Shown here piece by piece: positions 55,440-64,000 of a stretch of DNA of 64,000 bases (position 1 is its first letter; every line of letters begins with the position of its first letter). The DNA comes from Cylicocyclus nassatus (lineage: Eukaryota; Nematoda; Chromadorea; Rhabditida; Strongylidae), in the NCBI GenBank assembly GCA_958299035.1, contig CATQJL010000112.1, positions 66,867,117 through 66,931,116 of the forward strand, in the 5' to 3' direction. The position numbers were made by a program, and so were the translations under genes. The notes under the pieces were generated by a model that was not told the origin of the DNA, did not search any database, and saw only the letters and a program-made list of their open reading frames with translations.

Positions 55440-57050
55440 GAAGCTGTCCTCGCATAAAACCCTAGGTCTTTCCATCCCTCGAAACCAAGCTCCTTATGCT
55501 TCCGCTTTTAGGGGCAAAAGTATAAATTTTTCCGGCAAGTTTCTTTACAATTAAATATTGACACCTAAAATTTTTTAGCGCAAATGTCTGCTGCTTGAGC
55601 CCTGAGTCTTTTCTTCCCTCGAGACCAAGCTTCCTGTTTTTTTTTGCTTCTAGGGGCAAAAGTGTGGTTTTAGCGAAGTTCAAAAGGCCAAAACTTAAAG
55701 AGAAGATGATATCCTGTCGCAAGAAGTCATGGGTCTGTCTTTCCTTCGAGATCACTTTTCTGCCTTCAGAGGCAGAAGTCTGGTTTTTGCAAAGTAGAAT
55801 GGCCACAAGTGAATTTCAAATAAGTTTCTGCAGAATAAACATTGACACCCAGAAGTTTTCAGCGAAAGTATCTTGCTGGCTGAGCTTATGAGTCTCTTCC
55901 CTTCAAGACCAAGCTATCTGTGCTTTTCTGCTTTTAGGGCCAGAAGTGTGGTTTTTGATTTTTGTGGCTTTGCCAAGTTTGGGAGTCAAACGTCTTAGCG
56001 AAAATGTCCTGTCGGATGAAAATCATGGCCTGTCCTTCCTAGAGACTAAAATCCCTGTGCTTTTCTGCTTTTAGGGGCAGAAGTACTGGTTTTTGCGAAG
56101 ATAAGGGGCCGAACGTCTCTGTGAAAATGTCCCGTGGCAAGAAGCTAATGGGTCTGTCCTTCACTAAATTCCCTGTGCTTTTCTGCTTTTAGGGCCAGAA
56201 GTGTGGTTTTTGAGTTTTGTGGTTTTTGCGAAGTTTGGGAGTCAAACGTCTTAGCGAGAATGTCCTGTCGGATGAAACTCATGGGCTCTCCTTCCCTCGA
56301 GACTAAATTCCCTGTGCTGTTCTGCTTTTAGGGGCAGAAGTACTGGTTTTTTGCGAAGTCTAGGCGGTCAAACGCCTTAGCGCAAATGTTTGTCGCATAT
56401 AGCTCATGGTTCTGTCTTTCCCTCAAAACCAAGCTATCTGTGCGGTTTCGCTTTTAGAGGAAAAAGTGTGGTTTTTGCAAAGTAGAATGGCCAGAAATGA
56501 ATTTCAAGCAAGTTCTGTATAATCATTGACACCCAGAAACTTCTGGCGAAAATATCTTGCTGCCTGAGGCCATAATTCTTTCTTACCTCGAGACCAAGCT
56601 CCCTGTCTTTTTTGCTTTCAGGGCAGAAGTACTGGTTCTTCGAAGTAAAAAGGGCCGAAAAATTCTGTGTGCCCTGTCGCAAGAAGCTCAAGGGTCTGTC
56701 CTTTCCTCGAGAGCACTTTGTGCTTTTTTACTTTTAGAGGCAAAAGTATGGTCCTTGCAAAGTAGAAGGGCCAGGAGTAAATTTTGAAGCAAGTTTCTGT
56801 ATGAATAAACATTGACACCCAGAAATTTCCAGCGAAAGTATCTTGCTGGCTGAGCTTCTGAGTCCTTTCCCCCCGAGACCAAAAGGGCCAGAGAATTAAA
56901 TTTCAAGAAAATTTCTGTATAATTAGATATCGACTCGTAGAAATTCTTAGCGAAAATTTCTTGCCGCCTCAGTTTATAAGCCTCTTCTTCCCTCGAGACC
57001 AGGCTCTTTGTGCTTTTCTGATTGTAGGGGCAGAAGTAGGATTTTAAAAG
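55440..57050. repeat. Tandem array, about 145-bp unit, about eleven copies
   Basis: Each unit carries CGAGACCAAGCT, TGTGCTTTTCTGCTTTTAGG, GGCAGAAGTNTGGTTTTTGC and AGCGAAAATGTCCTG motifs. Copies begin near 55490, 55630, 55760, 55920, 56055, 56175, 56310, 56440, 56600, 56720 and 57010, with variable truncation. The minus-strand open frames here are tandem-repeat products and not independent genes. Confidence 0.88.
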
Positions 57051-57099
57051 GTTAAGGCGGGCCAAAGTGAATCTATAACAATTTTAGGTAAATTTCTCT

Positions 57100-59345
57100 T
57101 CGTCAATTCCAAGTGTGATTATAGAATTCTCAGCATGCTCACTTGCCCCCGAAGTGCCATCTCAGCCTCGTAGCTTCAGCTTTGAAAAAAAGATGAAGTC
57201 AATAAAAGTAATGGGTATTCTCAAAAACGGTTACTATCTTTGCAGTGAGCCTGCTTACATACAACTTTGTGCCAAATACCAGCCGTGTAGCTCTAATTAG
57301 AATACAAAAACCTACGGAAATAATAGGTACTTTCAAGAACACTTATCACAGTCGTAATAGGCATGCACGCTTTTTCCCATGTGCCAAATCTCAGTTTCGT
57401 GGCTTAAACTTTGCAAAAATCCATAAAGCCAGTGAAGGTAATAACTTGTAAAATAAGAACGTTTCGTGAGCAGCATGCTCATTTACCTGCCTGTACCAAC
57501 ACCCCCAGCGCCGTGGTTCAAACATTGCAAAAAATCAATTAAATCAATAAGTAGTGGGTATTTTTTGAATTGGTTATCATATTCGTAATCGGCATGCTCG
57601 CTTGCTCCCATGTGCCAACTCTCAGCACCGTAGCTCGAACTTTGCAAAAAACCTTCAAAATGATAAAAGTAGTGGGATTTTTTGAAATTATCTTATTCGT
57701 AATCAGCATGTTCGCTAACCCCCCTTTGCCAACTCCCAGCCCCGTAGTTCAAAATTTATAAAAACGATAAAATGATAAAAGTAATGGCCATTTTTGAAAA
57801 TGGTTATCATATTCGTAATCAGCATGTTCGCTTACCCCCCTATGCCAACTCTCAGCCAGGGCCCGACACAGATCGTCTGGAAGCAGGCTGGATTTCGGTT
57901 TGAAGCAAACAGGATATCATTTTTGACGAGTCGGAAACGAGCACCAAGAAGAAGTGCCATTTAGCCGAACATAAGCTTTTCAGACAGGTTATCACACGAT
58001 TGACATGCTGTATCGTGCATGGCGAAAAGTGCGCGCGATCTGAAAGCAAGGCTTAAATAAACAAATCGCTTGTTTACAGCGCACACAGAAGCATATGACA
58101 CCAAAATTGAACTGTGTGTACAGAAAATTATTTGCGAAAGTATTATGTAAAAAGATTTGGAACTTATGTGAAGTAATACCTTTTCCAAAATCAGATCGTT
58201 TCCAGACGGCCACTAGACGATCTGAGATCGTCTGGAGCACATATTTTCGTCAGATTTTCGTCAGTTTACATGAGTTTCAGATCTTGTCATGGACGGATTC
58301 CCCGGCAAAAAATCTATCCCTGAGCATGAAGGCATTTTCATATCATTGCCTTTTCTTTGTTTTTTGCCTTCATTTCTTCTCGCTTTGTTAAATATCGCGC
58401 TCTAATGCCAAAGTCTTGTGCATGCGTAGTATTCAGGCTCCAATTTGGATTTACACTCTTATTTACGTCTTTTTTTCCAGACTAGTAAATCTTTCTTGTT
58501 TTCATCTTCTCCTAAGCAGATAGGTCAAAGTGGACTTCGTACAACTTCCGAAAGTCAGGGGAGACGTTTTCAGAAACCCTAGAAACCGACTCGTGCCGGG
58601 CCCTGCTCTCAGCCCCATAGTTCAAAATTTGCAAACAAATAGATGAAATGATAAAATTAATGGACATTGAAAATGGTTATCATATTCGTAATCAGCATGT
58701 TCGCTTACCCGCCTTTGCCAACTCCCACCCACGTAGTTCAAAATTTGCTATGAAATCGATAAAATGATAAAAGTAATGGGCATTTTTTAGATGGTCATCA
58801 TATTCGTAATCAGCATGTTCGCTTACCCGCCTTTGCCAACTCCCACCCCCGTAGTTCAAAATTTGCAAACAAATCGATAAAATGATAAGAGTAATGGGCA
58901 TTTTTGAAAATGGCTATCATATTCGTAATCAGCATGTCCGCTTCCTCCTCTGCCAACTCTCAACGCCGTAGCTCGAACTTTGCAAAAAATCGATAAAATG
59001 ATAAAAGTAATTGATAATTCTAAAATCTAATATTGTATTCGTAATCAGCATGTTCGCTTACCCCCCTTTGCCATCTCCCACCTCCCGTAGTTCAAAATTT
59101 GCAAACAAATCGATAAAATGATAAAAGTAATGGCCATTTTTGAAAATGGTTATCATATTCGTAATCAGCATGTTCTTACCCTCCTGTGCCAACTCTCAAG
59201 GCTATAGCTCGAACTTTGCAAAAAATCGATAAGATGATAAAAGTAATTGATAATTCTAAAACTAATATTGTGTTCGTAATTAGCATGTTCGCTTACCCTC
59301 TGTGCCAACTCCCAGCCCCGCAGTTCAAAATTTGCAAGTAATCGA
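57100..59345. repeat. Tandem array of an RTE-tail-derived unit, about 120 bp
   Basis: About thirteen units contain CGTAATCAGCATGTTCGCTT, ACCCCCCTTTGCCAACTCCC, AGCCCCGTAGTTCAAAATTT and ATCGATAAAATGATAAAAGT. The same blocks occur once in the RTE-type tails at 25064 and 54184, so the array arose by amplifying part of a retroelement. A hAT-type element interrupts it at 57857-58605. Confidence 0.9.
57857..58605. mobile_element. Non-autonomous hAT-type element with perfect 8-bp duplication
   Basis: Terminal repeats CAGGGCCCGACAC and the complement of GTGCCGGGCCCTG. The 8 bp CTCTCAGC is present at 57849-57856 and again at 58606-58613. The host array unit is continuous when the element and one copy of the 8 bp are removed. 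CAGGG-type ends and an 8-bp target duplication are diagnostic of the hAT superfamily. Internal subterminal motifs (GATCGTCTGGA) recur. No transposase frame. Confidence 0.95.
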
Positions 59346-59481
59346 TAAATTTGGTAGAAGCAGTAACAAGTTTCCATACTGGAAAACAACAGACACGAAA
59401 ACACCATCGACCAAAAAAACACCATCGAGAACGTACAGACAGCATCCACCAGCGTACAGACAAGTACACCATTCGGTTTTA

Positions 59482-60164
59482 TACAGGGTGTCCCAAAAAG
59501 ATGTGCACACTGTTTAATTGTTAATAACTCTCTTGCTTTCATGTCTTTTGCCAAGCTTGAGGTACCATTCTGTAGAGCGAGGATAAACTTAGATTTACAG
59601 TATGGAGGGACTTATCAGCCGCTTTCCATTACTGTAGGATTACGGTAGGAATTTCGAGGAGGATTTCGAGCAATGTAAAGCTGTATTTTGCCTCAGAAAA
59701 AAACCGAATAAACCAGAAACTCTTGAAATGGGTTAATCGCAGTAGCTGATTCTAAATATGAAAACTGCACGTCAGTACACCGTTTCTTTCATGAGTTATT
59801 TCAGATTTAGAGTAACAACTGATTTTCCAGTGTTCAGCAGAAATGTGAATACGCCGTCAAGAAAGCTCAAAAAACTGATGGAAGGTTATGTAGTGAAATC
59901 AGCATGCCTGAAAACCTTGCTGCACAATTTTTTAGATTTTTTTGAAATTATTTCATTAAAAGGCTTATTCCACAGTGATGCTGTATGTTGGAATTTCATA
60001 CCGTAATCCTACAGTAGCAAAAAGAGATTGGAGTTTCGCTTACTACTGTAAATCTAAGTTTATCCTCGCTCTACGGAATGGTACCTCAAGCTCGGCAAAA
60101 GATATGAAAGCAAGAGAGTTGTTAACGATCAAACAGTGTGCACATCTTTTTGGGACACTCTGTA
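59482..60164. mobile_element. Mariner-type palindromic element, copy 2
   Basis: Ends TACAGGGTGTCCCAAAAAGA and the complement of TTTTGGGACACTCTGTA. It is an imperfect palindrome throughout (GAGGTACCATTCTGTAGAGC and complement). Closely related to 40447-41134. Confidence 0.9.
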
Positions 60165-60167
60165 TAT

Positions 60168-62045
60168 ATAGAAGGATAAGGGAGGAAAAATGGAGAAAAA
60201 ACGAAGAATATAGTTATCATTTTTCAAGTGAGGAGGCTTGGAAACTTCCGCCATCCTTTCAAAAATACACCGAACATATTCTCAGGAGAGATAACTAGCA
60301 CAGAATTTTTTGTGTAAGAAACTCAATCATTCGAAATATCAGAGAATCTAGTTGATCAATTGTAAATTCCTGGTCATCTGATTGAAGTGATTTGGCATTG
60401 GGATTTGAATAACTGAGTGACCAGAAGTGGTTTAGAACCCTATTACCTTCTCAACATTAAAATTATCTATTTTGAAAGGAGTATATCAACTTACTTTTCT
60501 GTTATATACTGTGACTTGGAGACTCATAACTTCTCCTGAAGCGTCATTTTATCCGAAAACGTCAGTAAAACGTAACGTAGATGCTGGAAATTCAGCTGCA
60601 GTCATTTACGGCAGTCTTTAACCCTTATTTTTTTCTCGATTTCAGTGCTACTATTCTCGAGAACAATACACGTCTTACAGTGCGTGTACACAATTCATAA
60701 TGAGGGCACCTGAGGAATGAGTGATGGGCGGAGCCGCCCTTTGGCCCTAATAAGATGTGATATTCTCTAAGGGATTCCTGGAGGTGCCAAGTACCTCTGC
60801 GAGCAAAAGCGGCTAAGCTTTGGGAACTTCTGCCAAGCCGTCGTCTTGACGCAACTCCTCTGCTCTCTATTCAACTTTCTAGGCTTTTTTTTAGAGAATT
60901 GGCTTTACTATAAAATTAGGACATTTCAACGACTCCAAAAAGTAGATTGCAGTCACGTTCATATTGTGAATGAAGAATCCGAAATTTCGAGAAATTCTCT
61001 TCGGAAAGCGGGGAAAAATCCAAGTTAAGAAATCTGACCACTGTCCCCCAAAACTTAGCCGCTTTTCCTCGTAGGGGTACTTGGCACTTCCAGAAATTCC
61101 TCAAAGGACATCAGACCTTCTCGGGGAAAAGGGCGGCTCCGCCCATCACTCCACCCTTAGGTGCCTTCATTATGAATTGTGTACACGCACTGTAGGACGT
61201 GTATTGTTTTGGAGATAATAGCAGCGTAATCGAAAAACAAAAAATTTCAAATTAAGGGTTTACGACCCGAAATTTACCGCAGCTGAATTTCCAGCATTTC
61301 GAGTCATGTTTTACTCACGTTTTCGGATAAAATGACGCTTCCCCAGAATTTTGTAAGTGCTCGCCTAAAAGGATTGTGAAGCATATCGTAATAGAAATTG
61401 AGCAGAAGTTATGAGTCTTCCGATCACAGTATGTAACAAAGAATTCAATCAATTACACGCAAGCTCCAAAGTTCATCTAAGATATAGCAAATTAAAATAA
61501 CTTGAAAATTTTAGCCAACTCCTCAATCACAAATGCGACCGAAAGTTCGGTATTCTAGTACAACGATTGTACGAAATACTACCACTTAAAAATTGGTTTT
61601 TGATAAATAAGATATCGATAATTAAAGTAGTTGGAATGAAAAAACTCGTTGAAAACATTTATGATGCGAGAGTATGAAAGAATATATGTTCAAATCCTAA
61701 CTACCGGAGAAAGCGTTGCGTTGCTTATTCAAAAACTTTGATATACTCCTTTCAGGATAGATAATTTTTTGTGAAGATAGTAAGGTCCACTTCTGGTCAC
61801 TCAATTATTCAACGCTCATTGATAACTTACTTCATTCAGATGACCAGGAATTTACTACTGATCAACTAGAATCTCTGATGTTTCAAATGACCGAGTTTTC
61901 TATACAAAAAATTCTGTGCTATTTATCTCTTTTGAGAATAATGTTCAAGTGCTCATTTGAAAGGATGGCGTAACAGAAGTTTTCAAGCCTCCCCAGTTGA
62001 GAAATGATAACCACGTTTCTCGTTTTTTCTCCCTTTTTTCTCTCT
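60168..62045. repeat. 1.9-kb hairpin with arms of about 850 bp
   Basis: The left arm (about 60168-60950) and right arm (about 61050-62045) are imperfect reverse complements over nearly their whole length. Paired blocks: GGAGAAAAAACGA (60190) with TCGTTTTTTCTCC (62015); GACCAGGAATTTAC (61850) with GTAAATTCCTGGTC (60362); TGAGTGACCAGAAGTGG with CCACTTCTGGTCACTCA; TACACAATTCATAATGAGGG with its near complement at 61160. The centre is near 61000. Confidence 0.85.
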
Positions 62046-62625
62046 TATTAGCTTAATACTGAGTCTATGCTCTCACTATTTGCACACCTCACAATGAGGC
62101 CAGAAATGGATGGAGCAATGGGCGTGGTCTGACTTCTGAAGCGCGGAGGTGTTAGAACCCTGCTGGGTGCGAATGCTGGTGCACTTGGTGCTAGGAAAGG
62201 TGCTAGAAACTCCTGTACGTCCTCCAAAAAGTGTAAAGCAACTTATCTTCAAAGATTGTTGGAATACATGATGATTAGTGGGAAAAGAACGAAATGATTC
62301 AACTTTTGTTCTGAAATTTTGACTGATTAGCTAACAAATACCTGATCTGCTGACTCTTCATGGTATACATATTTCAGTCAATTCGAATTCAATTGTATTG
62401 GCTGCACCATCAGAACTGTGATGCACGACCTAGGTCTTTTCGCACCTCAGAGTGTGGTGAGTGAGTGGCATAGGTTCGGGCTGCCGCGTAGCGCAACGCA
62501 AGTAAGCCTGCGTCGCTCCTTGCTAATAATCACCCGGTGCGGCTACAAGCGGCTGTCCTGGTATCAATCGACCACCTCCCATTTCAAAGCGTTCGTAGTG
62601 AGTTATCGGAAATTTTGAAAGTGGG
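62045..62625. repeat. Right copy of the diverged inverted duplication
   Basis: Reverse-complement relative of 53395-54180: CTTAATACTGAGTCTATGCT (62051), GCACACCTCACAATGAGG, GGTGCGAATGCTGGTGCACT, then GCGGCTACAAGCGGCTGTCC and GGTATCAATCGA. It directly follows the right arm of the 1.9-kb hairpin. Confidence 0.75.
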
Positions 62626-62930
62626 ACTTTGTAGGCGACCAGAGCTGTAGTGTAAGCTCGTGCCCGGTCCTGATACTGTGCAAATTAGGTCGAAAAAGAA
62701 TCCTTTTTTGGGTAAACATCGACGATTTATAGGTTATTGCACATTTATAGTATGTTATTCATGGGTACTAGATTCTAAAAGTGAGACGATCTTACATGGA
62801 ACAAGTGACGTATGAAGGGCATCTTAAACTTATCTTTTGCGGGTTTAAGCACTGTGCAGGGCGCTGAAGAATGATGTGCTATACGTTAGGATAAGAAATG
62901 CCGCATGTTTATGTAAGCAAGACAGCTATA
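62626..62930. other. Unassigned spacer
   Basis: AT-rich sequence between the inverted duplication and a mariner-type element. I see nothing supportable in it. Confidence 0.4.
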
Positions 62931-63256
62931 TACAGGGTGTCCCAAAAAAATGTGCCTACTCTTTGATTGTTGATAATCCTTTTGTTATGAAGTCTTTCGA
63001 AAAGCTTTAGGCGCCTTTATGTAGAGCTCTCTTCAACTGAAATGTAATATATTAAACGGATTACCGTGCTCTCTTCATTACTGTAGGATTACTAGGTAGG
63101 AACTTTCAGGAATGTTTTGTATCATAAGAGTCATATTTTAAACCTAAAAAGGACTGAAGAAGCTGAAAACGTCTACACTAGGTTAATCGAGTCGCGAATT
63201 ACAAATATGAAGCTTGCAGTTCACCGTAACGCTTTTCTTATAAGTTACGTCAAACA
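62931..63256. mobile_element. Mariner-type element, copy 3 (left part only)
   Basis: Starts TACAGGGTGTCCCAAAAAAA and follows copies 1 and 2 (GCCTTTATGTAGAGCTC, CACTGTAGGATTACT-type block, CACCGTAACGCTTTTCTTAT) until 63256, where another element begins. The other half is not seen before the window ends. Confidence 0.82.
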
Positions 63257-64000
63257 TTAGGTTGATGCAAAAATAATGAGCGTCTTCACAGGACTTTTTT
63301 CAGGATAACTTTTCTCCGTCAAACTTCTGTCTTTGTAACGATTCCAGCATATCGTTAGAAAGCTCCTTTTATGCTCTATCTAATGATGTTCGAAATGGAC
63401 TTCTAGCCTACTCTGTTAAGAATTTAGAGAGCTTCAAATAATCGCACTCAAAATCAAATTTTGGTTGCATTCATTTTTCTGGTCAGAATTTAAGCGCAAA
63501 TGAAGGTGCTTTTTCGAAAATTTAGCCGCTACTTGCAATGGAAAATGTCTACACTATGCATACTTAGCCACATTTTTTGAAGTTATCTAAGGTGAAATAT
63601 CGGCGGCTCAACATGGGTAATGGTTGCGGTCATTTTAGAGCCCATAACTTTTTTTTGTAGAATGCAGTCGCTCAGACTTTGCTCCTCCGTAAGCGTGAAG
63701 GTAGGAATCTTACCAGTAATTTTTGCAAAAACATCCACTTGTTTAGTACGCAGAAAATTAGAAAATTCTATACTTTGGGATTTTGAGGCCTACTGAAAAA
63801 ATGCTGAAAAAGTTGATATTTTTGAATTTTGATTTTTCCCTCTTCGCTGATCTTTTTTCTTCAAGCCCTTCCCATGTATTACATATTTATACTACTGGCT
63901 TGCGGCTACAAGATAGGCTGCTTATAAATTTTGATAGCAAAGTGTGAAAGGAGTTATGTTTTGTCAAAAACAAGATTTCAGAAAAAAAAACTTGTTTTTC
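63257..64000. mobile_element. Mariner-type element D, right side beyond window
   Basis: Begins TTAGGTTGATGCAAAAATAA, a mariner-like end, inserted into copy 3 of the TACAGGG element. The interior up to 64000 shows no transposase frame. The opposite end is not in the window, so length and target duplication cannot be checked. Confidence 0.6.

Noticed and set aside
55462..57065. Series of minus-strand frames with similar sequences (LPLEAKKNRKLGLEGRK types), suggesting a gene family
   Set aside because: They follow the 145-bp tandem array period and lack starts, splice sites and conserved frame.
1..64000. CRISPR arrays, operons, bacterial promoters or prophage
   Set aside because: The spliced genes and repeat content are those of an animal genome; the regularly spaced repeats seen are satellites or transposon arrays without unique spacers.

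Overview
This is a eukaryotic window from a nematode, most likely a strongylid (clade V) parasite. Pointers: small exons with TTTCAG-type acceptors, a probable spliced-leader acceptor 1 nt before a start codon, proteins resembling Caenorhabditis TIM-44, SAN-1 and CTR-9, an expanded-type SCP/TAPS (CAP) gene, and a very dense load of MITEs, mariner-type elements, CR1-like LINE and RTE-type remnants. No species can be named from sequence alone. Nearly all genes are multi-exon, so single open frames in the window are mostly exon pieces or shadows. Exon models below were built by hand from splice sites, reading phase and family knowledge.

Layout. 1.2-4.6 kb: complete tim-44 (minus, 13 exons). 4.6-6.8 kb: divergent intergenic region with two palindromic MITEs. 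6.8-10.7 kb: complete Mad3/SAN-1 spindle-checkpoint gene (plus, 8 exons, one GC-AG intron). 14.4-17.6 kb: unrecognised gene for a single-pass membrane protein (minus). 19.5-23.1 kb: a segment bounded by a 31-bp inverted repeat that holds rearranged pieces of the PAF1-complex gene ctr-9. 23-28 kb: candidate orphan exons, an RTE-type tail and MITEs. 28.4-36.2 kb: one SCP/TAPS gene (minus) whose recognised exons are spread over 7.8 kb and separated by transposons. 36-42 kb: fold-back elements. 42-46 kb: a decayed CR1-like LINE interrupted by a mariner-type palindrome that is itself interrupted by a TTAA-type MITE. 46-53 kb: more palindromic elements, two of them abutting at one shared TA. 53.4-62.6 kb: a 9-kb block flanked by diverged inverted repeats, filled with two tandem-repeat arrays (about 145 bp and 120 bp units), a perfect hAT-type insertion and a 1.9-kb hairpin. 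62.9-64 kb: a mariner-type element cut by another.

Function. tim-44 (mitochondrial protein import) and san-1 (APC/C inhibition at the spindle checkpoint) are housekeeping genes. The CAP gene is of the secreted family expanded in parasitic nematodes. Most remaining sequence is transposon-derived, and the most unusual object is the scrambled ctr-9 fragment.
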